From Diphasiastrum complanatum (Eukaryota > Streptophyta > Lycopodiopsida > Lycopodiales > Lycopodiaceae): 64,000 bases of DNA. The stretch is taken from assembly GCA_029204225.1 (NCBI GenBank), contig CM055094.1:23458541-23522540 (forward strand), read 5' to 3'. Below, in pieces: positions 48,536-60,894 of the stretch. How positions within the stretch are numbered: position 1 is the first letter of the stretch; the number at the start of each line of letters is the position of its first letter. The notes beneath the pieces were generated by a model. That model saw nothing but the letters and a program-made list of their open reading frames with translations, searched no databases and was not told the DNA's origin. The position numbers were made by a program, and so were the translations under genes.

Positions 48536-50590
48536 ATGGCGCACCATACAGGGACGGGTTTGGGTGGTGGCAGCAGATTTGGCAGTAATCAATTCGGAGA
48601 TACAACCCTCACGAAGGTCTTTGTTGGAGGCTTGGCATGGGAAACCCACAGAGAAACCATGCGACGCCACTTTGAACATTTTGGGGAAATCTTGGAGGCT
48701 GTTGTTATCACTGACAAAAACACAGGCCGTTCCAAGGGTTATGGTTTTGTAAATCTTCTGATCCCCTCTTTTTTGTGTCCCGCCCGCTCTATTGTCTTCG
48801 TTGTTTCTCATCTTCTTCCGTAACCGCTCATGGCTGCGATTTCTTCGCGGAGACAGTTTTTGTTTTCAAACATGAACGTGGAGAAGGCCAATGATTATGC
48901 ATAAGCTGTGTGTATGGGACTGCGCAGGTGACTTTTCGCGATCCAGAAGCTGCAAGGAGAGCATGTGAAGACCCCACTCCGGTTATCGATGGAAGGCGAG
49001 CGAATTGCAATCTTGCTTCGCTGGGATCTCGTCCTCGGCCATCAGCTCCACCATATGGTAGATTCTAGTTCATACCTAGCATCTCAATTCTTTGCATCAG
49101 ATATCCTGCAGAGCCTCTGACCTATGATTATTCCAGATTGATTAGGTGTAGATCTACGACTTGAATCGTTTGTGCCGTTGCTCTAGATGGTCTATATGTA
49201 AATTTGCCATGTCATCGTATAGCAAGCAATTTTGTCTCTTGATTTCGATTCGATTGGGATTTATTCCATTATATAGGTCATGCTTTTTATTCTCAATTCG
49301 CTGGGATAATTAGAGGATTATATGAGAGGATTTGTTTCCAGTATGGATGAGACAACAGCTGTTATGGTGCACAGGTGTACGTTTCCGACCAATGCATTCT
49401 CCGTCCCCAAGCTCACCAACAGGAGCACATGGTTATGCTGCTGGTCCAGCCCCAGCTTTTTCCCATGTCGTTCCTTTTCCTTACCAACAAGGCTTCGCAT
49501 ATCCGTCGTACGGGTACGGTTATACGGCATATAGTTTCTTCTTAGCAACTTAAATCAAAGTTAGCCTAGCTACGTTTAGAACTGGACTATTGTAGCTTAT
49601 AATTTTTTTCTAATGTCATCTGTTCAGGTATCCGCAATACTCGCCTGATTATGCTTATCAACAGGTGAGTAAGCAAATAGACCTTAAACTTGATGTTTTC
49701 GATGTCCGTATTGTGGAGAGTATAGTCTCTTCTATCAATTACCAGGATTTGATTTTGAATAGTATCTAGAACTCATTCTAGATGTAGATGTGGTTAGAAC
49801 TTAGAAGGTACATTTCTTAAAGGAAGTTTGCTAAAGCCTGTTTGAATCATTTTGTATTGAATTTAAGGCAAGTAGGGCAGATGCAGAATCTCGTTCTGCG
49901 GTACATGTGCTTATTGATGAATCATTTTACATTTGCAGAGCTCGTTCAGCCCATATGGAACCCCACACTATGCAACAATTTATGGAGGACCGGGGGGGAC
50001 TCTCTCAAATCCAGCCGTGTACACGTATTCTGCTTACGGCCAACCTCTGCATGCCGGAGCAGCTTCATACCCATCATCTCCAGGCTATGGCGTGCAGGCG
50101 CCTCAGCTGATGCAGTATGGTGTTACAGGAGTTAGTCGCCTCACAAGCATGCCGCCTTATGGTGCAGCTTTACCCCTTCAAACAACGGTTCCTTCTTCAG
50201 GTGATCATTATTTTTCCTCGTTAAGTTTGAACTTTTAGGCTTACGGCATTTCTATCTTGCGCTGCAGCCACTTTGAAAGTCTCTCGGATACTATTTTTTA
50301 TGTCTTGTATGTCCTCATTTATGAGGCAAATTGAAGTCGCACTCCTCACCTCGATCAGAGAAGATCCTCACCAACTCACCATTTCTTGGACGACATTCTC
50401 GGTTCCTAGTAGATTGCCAACCATTAATCTGTTTTTCTTTTCAGGATTAACGTCTGTTCATCCTTCGCAAGCAGTTCCTGGTACTCCAGGGCCAAGTGTA
50501 CCATCGACCTTACAACAGTTCGCCCTCCCTGCATCGCCACAGCAGCAATTCTCCCAGGGAGTAAACGTAGATCAGCAGCCGTCAAGTTAG
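48536..50590 (+). CDS. RRM RNA-binding protein, ARP1/RBM24-RBM38-like (6 exons, 308 aa)
   Basis: Coding exons inferred from splice sites and frame are 48536-48748, 48928-49057, 49375-49513, 49628-49664, 50200-ending 49939-50200, and 50445-50590. All introns are GT-AG, phases agree across every junction, and the sum is 927 nt. The protein has a short Gly-rich start, one RRM at about residues 25-101 with RNP2 KVFVGGL (27-33) and RNP1 KGYGFVTF (67-74), then a Tyr/Pro/Gly/Gln-rich low-complexity tail ending QQPSS. The stretches [20 protein letters not shown] and [13 protein letters not shown] are typical of the plant family related to animal RBM24/38 (SEB4). Such proteins bind single-stranded RNA, and the target is unknown. 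The intron at 48749 splits RNP1 and exon 4 is only 37 nt. The start ATG is the first in frame after the leader intron. An alternative acceptor at 49341 would lengthen exon 3 by 33 nt in frame. Confidence 0.85.
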
Positions 50591-52740
50591 ACATTGAAGC
50601 CAATCTTTAAGAATTCGTTCAGCATTACATAAAACTCTTCCGTAGAGGCCAGACTTCGAAGGGGAACAAAGGGGCAAAGAAAAGAATGCGTTATTCTCAT
50701 CTTCAAAAGCACTAGGGTAAAACTTAAGACTCCATCGAATGCTGAATGGGGCAGACACGTATTTCGGATACGTTGAGGATCAGAAATGTTCAACGCTGGG
50801 ATTGAGAACAGATGAGCGTTGTTATTCACGACATTAAGGCGTATCGTTGGATTTGAATAGAGCACAATACAGTGAAACTAGAACATCTTTCGCTTCTCTC
50901 AAAAGACTTTTGAACAAGGTGGAAGAAACTTGGGCTTCATGGATATCATATGGTATTCTGTCCTTTTTCAAGGAAAAGTTCAAGCAGGGATTTTCTTTTG
51001 CGAGGCTCAGCGAGGATTTGAGATGAATTGGTGGTGACAGACTCTTCTTCCACTATACTTATACAGACGTCTCAAAACTTTCTCTGGCCTGGTTTATGGC
51101 TGCTACCAGGAAGAAGACCTTCCTATTCCATGCTATTAGCGCTTCTAGAGAAGTCGAAGTTCAAAAAAACCCAAAAAAAAGCGGAGCTCATAACTGCACA
51201 AATGTCATAAAAAAAAAAAAATAGATAGGAGTTAGATCTGAATTCCACATTCTTTTCCCCCATCACCGGGCACAGAGTTAAGGGGTGATTCATTCTATAA
51301 ATTTCATGTGCATATGTATGTAATCGATCATTTATTCACTTTCAGCTGTTAATCATAACGAAGCAGTCCCTGTGATATCCTTACAAGTGCTTTGTGATAG
51401 AAATTGCGGCTTTTCAGCTTGATGTAGCATTCGAAAACATGTGTTTTTTAATCTCTATGTTGGGAATGGTTGCTCTTTATTGCGAAACATGTCTCGATTC
51501 ATCCATCAAATCTCCTGCTGGTGATACAACGGAACGTACTACAATCACAATGGACTTCGTCTGCCTTGGTCAACATTTGTACGTTACGATCCCTCCATGC
51601 TTTTCCTATCCTCCGCAATTCTTCCTATCGAGCGTCCTCTCCTCTACATGAATGAGAGGGCTCTACGTTTTTCCATTAGGAACCAGATCGTGAATCTTTC
51701 ACGAAAATGAATTTATCTGTTAAAAGATAAAATTCAGGATTTGTTGAACGATTCAAGATGAAGTGGCAGGTTAGAAAAGGAATTGAGAAGTGCTGGTTGA
51801 AAGTTGGATCCATCTTCTGCTTAAGCATAGTAATTAGTTATTGAATGTTTACTACTGCCTTCTTAAGTGGGAAACCAGAGTTATGAACAAGACTCTAACA
51901 ATAAAGCTTGACTGGTGGGGTTGTTTTGTGTCCACTATAGACTCTAACAATAAAATTGAATGGCTTGTTTTAACACTCGAGTGTTGGCAAGTCTCAAGTT
52001 AAAATGAAATGCTCCCCCATTGGTCCATTTGAAAAAAAAGGCTACTAACCTTCTTTCACACTTGTCTTTTTTAAGTGTAGTGCACTTAGGTCCCTTGCCA
52101 TGTAGGGCAATGTAAGTGTTCTTTTGGATTGGGGACCTTGAGAACCTAAGAAAAATGGACAATGGAATGCCAAGGATTCAATCATTCATTACCACCCAAG
52201 TGTGAAATTGGGATAGTCTATCGTTGTGTCTCACTTGCGAAGGTTACAAAAAATAGTTGGCATGAGAAAAGCCCATGTAGATGGAGTTGCTAGTAGTGTG
52301 AAAATATTCTTAGTACTCTTGTTTATGTACAAGGGATCTTAAAAGAGCTTTATGGTTTTATGCATTTTAGAAGCAATTTAGTACAATTATATCAAGTGTG
52401 GAAAGGTCGTACAAATCACGTAATGGATAGTTGGGACTTTTTCTACCCATTTTTTAGAATGTTCAAAAAGTAGAATGGGCAATACTTTTGCAACCCTCCC
52501 TTTTTGGTTTTAAAAAGTTGACTATGTTTTTCAGCTACAAATTCTATTTCATAATGGTCATCTGAAAAGAGCCCGACTATCCATTATGCAATTGAAGGAG
52601 CTTGGGGAGAAGCCTTGCCTACAACTCCACATCGAGCAAAATGTCATCTCCCCACTTTTAGATACATCAATAAAAGTGCATTTCACCCCACATTAATAGG
52701 AACACAAAACATTCATACAATAGCACTTGGTGGAGGGAAA
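50591..52740. other. 3' UTR of the RRM gene, then no gene recognised
   Basis: The first several hundred bases are probably the 3' UTR. The end cannot be set from sequence alone. No convincing coding frame occurs before the inverted repeat near 52.8 kb. Confidence 0.4.
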
Positions 52741-52769
52741 CAAAAGCTGACTAAATATGAATTTGGATA

Positions 52770-54365
52770 ATGCATATATTGTACAAAATGAAGCCTCTTT
52801 TAAGCTATGAGCTAAGTTCACATGGGAAATTAGATAATCTTTCTAATTTCGAGAGATTAGGAGCCAAGGCTTATTGTCACATCGTTTCCATCGACGTCTA
52901 GCTTAAACTCTTTTCCATTGTAAATGAAGTTTTAGATATTTTCTTTTTAGAACCATCCTCATTCTAAATTTTCACACACGAAAATTATCAATGTTGAAGC
53001 ATTTGATAGTTTTGATACCTAAAAATGTCTTTTGATCTATAGAACAAGTGCAAAGATAGACAAAATTAAATTTGACCAATATCAAGTTCTTTGGTGTGGG
53101 TTCTAATACCATAAAAGAAAAACCACAATGTCATTTTATCTTCTACAAAGTTCATAATTATACAGAAGTAGGATAGCCTCCAAATTAGCACAACCTCCTC
53201 TATTTATAGTGGTCCTTTGTGCATCTGATATGAGTTTGGGATCTTATTAGTCTAAGTTGGGCCTTAAAACCACCCGCTATTCACAACTATAGTGTGGTTG
53301 TTCTAGCCATCTTATTAACTATTCTAGCAGTACATGACAAGAACAATATCTTACAAGTAAGTCATAATAAGATTGTGTGACAACATATAAATATAGAACA
53401 ATGGTGTGTTGGAGATACAACACTGTAATGATCTAATTTAGAAAGAAAATGTGCTACTCACTGGTGATATGAATTTTTTTTTCAAGTGTTATTAGATTCA
53501 CCTCTTGATTCTATTTATTATTTATGAAATGTTCTAGTATTAATGTAGATATGTAACTAGTTCCTAAGTTTGTGGGTAGTGGGGTTAATCTCCTATATTT
53601 AGTCTAAATGTTTTTGTAAATAGATATTTGAAGTAATGTCGAGTTTCATCAACAACTTCGGGCGCTTCAAAAGAGTAGAATGTATCTTAGAAGCTATTTT
53701 TACGTTGATATTAGATAAACTAACATCATCATTTTCAATTTTAAAAGATTTCAAAACCGTTTGAAGTTGTAAGACTTTGGACAACTTTGAATTGGAGAAA
53801 CTTATGAACTCCAAGCTTTTGGAGGATTTAACTTGGTGTATAATTTGTGTTACATTTTGAACAAGACTTTTCATAAAACTGGAAAGGAAAATAAAAAATG
53901 CATTTCCACAATGCAAGACTAACTTATAAACTTATCACATACTTCATTTGAAACCTAGCTAGATCAATCTATCTTTGTTGGGGCGATGGAGGCCTAAGGA
54001 GATCATGGATGCTAGGAGTTTTATTTTTTAGCCTATGGCATCTAATCCAATTAGCTTCATCTTTTGCAATATATAATACAATTTATATCACATAATAAGA
54101 GCACCCAAGTCATTTGCTTTAGCTTGCACAATATTTACACTTTATATCACACAATAAGAGCGCCCAAGTCATTTTATAGATGAAGACAAACAAATATTTG
54201 AAAAGTTGAATAAAGAACAAGCTGGGGCTGGATTTGGAAGTCATCACGAGATGGAAATAATGTGTCAATAAGGGCCTTGGCTCCTAATTGCTCTAAATTA
54301 AAAAGATTCTCAAGTTTCTCATGTGAGCTTAGCTCACAACCCAAAAGAAGCATTAGACATTCTTG
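52770..54365. repeat. diverged inverted repeat, arms about 52770-52970 and 54185-54365
   Basis: The + strand at 54258-54350 ('caataagggccttggctcct', 'catgtgagcttagctca') is the reverse complement of 52795-52885 ('aggagccaaggcttattg', 'tgagctaagttcacatg') with scattered changes. Weaker similarity extends inward on both sides. The ~1.2 kb between the arms has no recognised gene. It could be a decayed terminal-inverted-repeat transposon or two retroelement fragments in opposite orientation. Confidence 0.5.
54064..54185. repeat. ~63 bp tandem duplication
   Basis: Two units share 'tttatatcaca(t/c)aataagag(c)' and 'cgcccaagtcatttt'-like words, about 63 bases apart. Confidence 0.7.
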
Positions 54366-54509
54366 TGGGACCCCATTGGGACCCCATTGGTCAAATTCTT
54401 GTGGGCCCCCTTAGTAATAACGTGTATATATTGTAAAACATGAAGCCACTTGGATTAGATGCCATAGGTGTTAAATTTACACAAGCTAGTTTGTAAATTC
54501 CACTTGTGA

Positions 54510-54835
54510 ATTACTTTGAGGCCATGTAATGCCACACATGCCAAGAGCATAGAATACCTTCTTCTAAGTCAAATCGATAACCTAGATTTGGAATGATACC
54601 TTTGGAAAAAGGCCAAAATGTGCATGGATAGGCTAGAGAGATTCTAGGAGCTAAAAATAGCATGTTTTACATTGTTTTTGGATCTTGAGATCTTGACCCC
54701 AAATTAGGGTGGATCCAATGACCTATTACATTAGATGTTAGGGTTAGGGTATGATGAATTTAGAGATGCCCTAAAATGCTCAGATCCGAACTTGAAATGT
54801 ATAAATATGTGATGGGATCTCCATCAAATCATGAG
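54510..54835 (+). repeat. diverged LTR fragment of the element B family
   Basis: The + strand contains ggataggctagagag(a)ttcta, agcatgttttacattgttttt and ggatccaatgacctatta. These are the sense-strand words of element B's LTR, with many changes. It is a truncated LTR in + orientation. Confidence 0.75.
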
Positions 54836-54839
54836 TAAA

Positions 54840-55436
54840 ATCGAGATCTTCCTTCATGACTAGTTTGTGTCTTAGAACAAGTAAAGTAAACTTGAAAAAT
54901 ACTTGCTGCTCCTTTGACCTTACTTGAGTCTTCAATAAGCTGCAAAAACAGTCCATAACATCTTTTCCAATTACCTCTCCTTTGATGCTCTTGACTAGCT
55001 CCAAATTGCCAACTTCCTTTTTGCCTTGTTGAAGTCCTTTGAGATCAACCTCTTGATCATCAACTTGACCATCAAAGTCAATGAACAAACTTTCTTTTCC
55101 AGATCCATTGCTTGATTTTACAGAAAGATAACATCCATCCACTTGCATAGCTCCATCTACACAAGAAGATCCTCCAAAAGATGTTCCACTCTTCATAAGA
55201 GCTTGATACTCAAGATCCATTGCTTGGATCCACTCCTCTTCTTTCCTTGCTTGATCTACACTTGTAGGTTCATCCAAAGAGGTTAGGAAAGCAACATAAT
55301 TTCCAGAGACTACTTGCTTACCCTTTTGATCATATGTGAGCCTTGAAGGTACTTGTCTTTCCCTTGATGTTCTCCTTGGCTTTTGACTTGATGAATTTTC
55401 GATGACACGCACAATGTGACCCGCAAAGAGCAGCAA
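54840..55436 (-). pseudogene. copia linker fused to the non-pol reading frame (second copy)
   Basis: Minus strand, one open frame of 218 codons. Its first part (to about 55187) is a copia integrase-RT linker and RT start: VPSRLTYDQKGKQVVSG, FLTSLDEPTSVDQ, WIQAMDLEYQALMKSGT. The frame then passes without a stop into unrelated sequence (FIDFDGQVDDQEVDLKGLQQ, then LELVKSIKGE). The part at 54873-55062 matches 4070-4260 closely at the nucleotide level. The RT and RNase H are absent. The last codons (below 54840) read into the LTR fragment antisense. The function of the non-pol part is unknown. Confidence 0.6.
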
Positions 55437-55588
55437 AAGCCTGAATCCAAAGACAAACCCTCTATAGGCCCTCCTTTCAAAAAGGGCAAAGAGCGTGTTG
55501 TTGACGAAGCTTCTCCTTCGGAAAAAAAAAGTGCCCTCGGTTGGAAAGAGCTGACTTTGATAAGACTAAAAGCGATGGGTTGTGTTTC
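55437..55588 (+). pseudogene. gypsy gag end, left half, cut by element E
   Basis: The + frame contains GPPFKKGKERVVDEASPSEK and LGWKELTLIRLKAMG, a gypsy gag-to-knuckle linker. It breaks off at the GTTTC duplication and resumes at 61547 within the CCHC knuckle. Confidence 0.65.
55584..55588. repeat. target-site duplication GTTTC (left)
   Basis: GTTTC precedes the 5' LTR of element E and is repeated at 61547-61551. Confidence 0.92.
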
Positions 55589-56279
55589 TGTGAAAAATTG
55601 CCTACATTGGCAAATCTAGCCATGTAGAATATTGTACATTTTGTCAATATTGTTTGTTGGTTACTTGAATGGCCAAAGTGCCACTTGTACATACACACCT
55701 AAAGTAGGTTACCACGAGTCAAGAGGAGTGGTTGTGTCTATTTGGTAGTGATTCCTACTTTGTAGGATCTAGACCATGATTTATGATGAGATTTGTACCT
55801 ACCATGCACCTACCAAGCACGACTCTTGGATCTAGGCTAGGGTTTTCACATTAGGGCAAGAAAGTGGAGTCTACTTCCTTATTACATGCTGGATTTTCAC
55901 ATAACTTTGCAAAGGAAGTGTGTTTTACTATGTATTTCTATTCTCCATAGTGAGAAGATAGAAAGTTTTTGGAGCCTCAAGGAGAAACTCGAGTTTCCTC
56001 TCATTGTATGGTGATTACTCTATTTTTCCAATGAAACCCAGCTTTGGCACTTTGTAAACACTGTCTACAGGCCGTACTACAGCCTTATTTCCACACGTGT
56101 GGAGTTGGATTAGACTATTTGATCAATGCTTTGATTGTCTCTACTTGTTTCCTATCAAGCTGCTAAACTAGATCTTGTTTTCTGATGACTAGTTTTTGAT
56201 AGATTGTTTAACAAGCATACAATCACCTTGTGGATCATTCAAAGATCCATTTATGGTCCTTAGTACTATACTTTTCACA
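55589..56279 (+). repeat. 5' LTR of element E
   Basis: TGTGAAAAATTGCC to GTACTATACTTTTCACA. It matches 60856-61546. Confidence 0.95.
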
Positions 56280-56292
56280 TGGTATCAGAGCC
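56280..56292 (+). promoter_or_regulatory. primer-binding site of element E
   Basis: TGGTATCAGAGCC directly follows the 5' LTR and is complementary to initiator Met tRNA. Confidence 0.94.
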
Positions 56293-56910
56293 AAGTACAA
56301 GGCCATTGATCTGTGTTTGAATCTAATCTAGTTTTAGCAGGTTTTGGTGCAAAAAGCTAGTATTGGAAGGGCGAGCTGGTATCCAGGTTTTGGTGAGGGG
56401 ATTTGATCCCAAACTTTTTCAGGATCAAAATCCGTATTGTTCACACGTGTGGGCATCTCTGAACCAGCATTTAATAACCCATATTCATTGGATCATAGAA
56501 AATTCATCTGGTGTCAGTTTGATGTAATTTTTGGCGCAAATCCTAGGATAAGCTACCAAGATCACTTGCCATTGATTAGTTTTGAATTTGTTTCATGAAA
56601 ACTAATTAATCTAGGCTGATTTCAGACCTTCTTAAAGTGGAAACCAGGTCTTGAAAGTACATCAAAGTGAATGAGAGAGATAGAGTCAGTTTTTGTCCAA
56701 GAATAGCCAAGATTGGCAAGATTTGCTTGAGTGTAGTTTTCATCTCATCTTATCTTCATTCCAGCTTGTGAGGGAGTGATAGAATTGTGATTACAAATCC
56801 CTCTGTTGGATTAGAAGTCAACATTTGAGTGAAACATTGCAAGTTAGAAACCTTTGTGAGTTTCAGGTCCAAACAAATCTATATCTTGTGTGTAGAATCT
56901 TGCTAGTAAG
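56293..56910 (+). other. leader of element E
   Basis: About 0.6 kb of untranslated sequence between primer-binding site and gag start. No further motif was recognised. Confidence 0.6.
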
Positions 56911-59900
56911 ATGGGATAAGTGGGAGCCTACCTTCTAGAAGCTAGTGAGAGGTTAAATTCTACCAATTATGCTATTTGAAAAGTGAGGATGGAGTCACTA
57001 ATGGTGCTCCAGGATCTTTATGAGTTTCTAATAGATGATGAAGATGAACCTCTAGGTGCACATGAATTAGTGAGATACAAGAAGAGGTCTAGCTTGCACT
57101 TCATTGTATTAAGATGAATGTAAGCAATGATCTTTTAAGGGAAGTATCATCATGTAAGAGTGCTAAAGAGGCTTGGGAATCTTTAAAATCTATCTATGAG
57201 TCTAGTAACACTTCGAGGGTTCTCATGCTTAGGAATCAGATTCTACAAAGCATGAAGAGGAGTGATGAGAGTGCACAAGATTATGTGCTAAGAATCAAGT
57301 CTCTTAATAGGGAGTTAGCTTCCATTGGAGAGAAGATTCAAGATAGTGAGCTTGTTGTCCTAAATGGTCTAGGGAGTGGCTTTACAAATTTGGTCCAAAG
57401 CTTTGCAATCCAAGACACTTTGCCTACTATAGAAAAGCTACACAGTGTATTAGTAGCTGAAGTCAAGAATGAATGCGATTTCTCTGCAGGATGGTGATGA
57501 GAAAGCTAATTTCTCATTCAAAAACAAGAAGAAGACCAATGGCAAGAAGAAGCACTTTAAGGAGACCAAGGAGGAGGATGAGGCTTCAAGCTCAAAGGGC
57601 AAGATCAAAGACAAGTCCAAGTACAAATGTTTTTTCTGTGGAAAGAAAGGACATTTTGCATCAGAATGTCTCAAGAAGAAGAAGGCACAAGAGAGCAAAC
57701 AAAGCAACATTGCACATTAGGAGGAAGAGGAGGATGAAGAGTCATCCTTGATGGTTTCCAACAAACCACCATCATCTAAGAGCAACACCAATGATTCTTG
57801 GTGGATTGATAGTGGGGCAAGTTCCCACATGACATATCAAAAGGACATATTCTCCACCTTACTTTCTTACAATGACTTACATAGATCAATCTATATTGCA
57901 AGTAGTCAAGAATGTAAGATAAGTGGAATAGGAACAATTCCCTTGTATGTGGGATCATCCAAAAGGATGAATCTAGATAATGTTCTTTATGTTCCTAAGT
58001 TAACCAAGAATTTGCTTAGTGTTCGCCACTTAATGGATAATGGCCTAGATGTACAATTTAAGCATGGAGTTTGTTCCATCCTTAGAAATGATGAATGTAT
58101 AGCCAAAGGCTTTAAGCAAGGTAGATTGTTTAAGCTTGATGCTAATATTGTAGTGGAGAGTGTTAACTTGGTAAAGGTGGAGCTATCAAAGGTGGAACTG
58201 TGGCACAAAAGGTTGGGCCACCCCAACTACAAATCCATGGAATCTATGGCTACAAAGGAGCTTGCAGTTGGACTCCCCAAGCATTTGTCAAAGTGTGGGA
58301 AGAGAGGTGAAGCATGCGGCCTCTCAAAGGCTCACAAGCTACCCTTCTCAAGATCTACATCAAGATCAAACTCTCCTCTTGAACTCATCCATTCGGATGT
58401 TCATAGTTTTTCACATGAGTCTAATGGTGGTGCCAAGTACTATGTAATCTTCATTGATGACTATTCTAGATTTTGTTGGATGTACCTCTTGTCTAGCAAA
58501 TCAATGGTGTTTGATTCTTTTGTAAAGTTCAAGACTTTGGTAGAAAATCAACTTAGTACCAAGATTAAGGTATTAAGGAGTGATAATGGAGGTGAATATA
58601 GCTCCAATAAGTTGATTGACTTTTGTATTTCTAATGGCATAAAGAGGGAGTTGTCATGTCCATACACCCCTCAACAAAATGGAGTGAGTGAGAGAAGAAA
58701 TAGATCTCTTTGTGAGTGTGCTAAGGGCTTAAGGCTGGATGCTTCTCTATCCAAACCATTTTGGGGTGAAGCAATAACTTGTGCTAACTATTTGTGCAAT
58801 AGATTGCCAAACCAAGTCATTGGAGGAATCACACCATTTGAAGCTCTATTTGGAGAGAAGCCCAATCTCAAAGATCTCAAAGTTTTTGGATCCACTTGCT
58901 ATGTACACCAATCCTTGGATAAGAGAAGGAAGGATGATGCAACATCCATCAAAGGCATCTTTGTGGGATATGGTGAGAATAGCAAAGGTTATAGAGTCTT
59001 CAATCCCATCACTAGCAAGGTGATAGTGAGTAGGGATGTTATTTTTTATGAAGGACATGCTTGTGATTTGGATGATAATGCTACTAATCATCTTGATGCC
59101 AAGGATCATGCTAGGATGGAGGAGGCGCTTCCAAGTGAAGAAGAACTTGAGGATCCACCTCAAGATGCAAGAACTCCAAGAACTCCAAGAAGATCTACAA
59201 GGGCAAGATCCGAGCCATTGAGGCTCACCTATGATGGTCAAGGTGATCAAAGGGAAGGCTCATCATCTTTCACATCTTACACCTTTCTTACTTCAATGTT
59301 AGATGAGCCAACATGCTATGAAGATGCTTGTAAGTCTAAAAGTTGGATGGATGCTATGCAAGTAGAGTATGATGCTCTTATTGAGAATCATACTTGGGAT
59401 CTTGTGGATCTTCCTCAAGGGAAGAAACCTCTTGATTGCAAGTGGGTGTTTAGATTGAAGTATAATCAAGATGGATCAATAAGCAAGCATAAAGCTAGGC
59501 TTGTTGCCAAAGGTTTTTACAAACCAAAGGCATTGACTATGATGAGACTTTTGCTCCTGTGGCTAAGCTTGTTACTATCAGGTTGATCATTAGTCTTGCT
59601 ACAACCTTCAATTGGGAGCTATTCCAACTTGACTTCACAAATGCATTCCTCAATGGTTATTTGGAGGAAGAGATCTACATGAGGCAACTCGAGGGCTTCA
59701 TCAAGGCAAATGAAGGAAAGGTGTGTTTTTTGAAGAAGAGCCTTTATGGGCTCAAGCAAGCACCTAGAGCATGGTACTCTAGGCTAAACTCTTTTCTCAT
59801 TTCCATCAATTTTGTAATGAGTGCCTATGATCCATCATTGTATATAAGTTTTCATGATGGCATGATCATTATTCTTGTTTTGTATGTAGATGACATTATC

Positions 59901-60894
59901 TTGAGTGGTAATGATCTAGATGGAATTAGAGATGTAAAAATTGCTTTAGCAAAAGAGTTTAAGATGGTAGATCTCGGCCTATTGAGCTTCATTCTTGGAA
60001 TAGAGGTTATTAGAGGATGTGATTTTAGCTTCATTTGTCAATCTAAATATGCTACATCCATCCTAGATAGATTTGGAATGAAGAATTGTAAAGGCATTGA
60101 GACACCAATGGAGCAACATGTAAAAGCATCTATTGGTTGTGATGAAGCATCCTTTGAGGACATCACAATATATAGAAGGCTTATTGGCTCCTTGATCTAT
60201 TTAACTATAACTAGACCTGATCTTAGTTATAGTGTTGGAAAGTTAAGCCAATTCATGCAAAGTCCTCTAGTTTCACATTGGAAGATGGCCAAAAGAGTTC
60301 TTAGATACATTTCATTCACTAAGAATTTTGGTATTTTGTATAGGGGAACTAATCTTGGCTTAAGAGCCTATAGTGACTCGGATTTTGCAGGTGACAAAGT
60401 GGATAGAAGATCAACAAGTGCCTTTGCCACCTTTCTATGTGATGGAGTAGTATCATGGCTTTCCAAAAACCAAGATACCATCTCCCTATCTTCCACAGAA
60501 TCCGAATACAAGGCCTTGACATCAACATGCAAGGAGGTCTTGTGGCTCAAAAGGCTATTGGTGGAGCTTCATGTCATGGAGGAGGAGATCCCTATCATCT
60601 GACAACCAATCAGCCCAATCACTTGCAACTAATCCTACATTCCATGCAAGGAGCAAACACATCGAAATTGCTCATCATTTCGTGAGGGAAAAAGTGCAAG
60701 CTAAAGAGATCAAGCTCCAACACGTGCCATCATCAAGTTGCTTGGCTGATTTGTTTACTAAACCTTTACCTAAAGATTCATTTGTCAAGCTTAGATCTTC
60801 AATTGGAGTTATTGATAAAAGCATTGTGATCTCCAAGGCTAGATTTGAGGAGGAGTGTGAAAAATTGTCTACATTGGCAAATCTAGCCATGTAG
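56911..60894 (+). pseudogene. copia gag-pol of element E, broken
   Basis: The likely gag ATG (56911) is followed by TAA at the third codon and a later TGA, then a frameshift near 57090. Gag continues at 57114-57470. After a second shift the knuckle CFFCGKKGHFASEC appears near 57640, then an in-frame TAG at 57718. The long frame to about 59520 carries protease (WWIDSGASSHMTYQKD), pre-integrase (WHKRLGHPNYKS), integrase (RSDNGGEY, PQQNGVSERRN) and the RT start. One extra T near 59515 shifts to 59559-60602, with YGLKQAPRAWY, LYVDDIILSG and RNase H. A last shift near 60600 leads to ADLFTKPLPKDSFVKL and the stop at 60894, inside the 3' LTR. The damage is light: a few point changes inactivate an otherwise full-length polyprotein. 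Confidence 0.92.
60847..60855 (+). promoter_or_regulatory. polypurine tract of element E
   Basis: GAGGAGGAG lies directly before the 3' LTR start. Confidence 0.85.

Noticed and set aside
48509-48811. Minus-strand frame opposite the first RRM exon
   Set aside because: It is antisense to a clear RRM-coding exon and has no motif.
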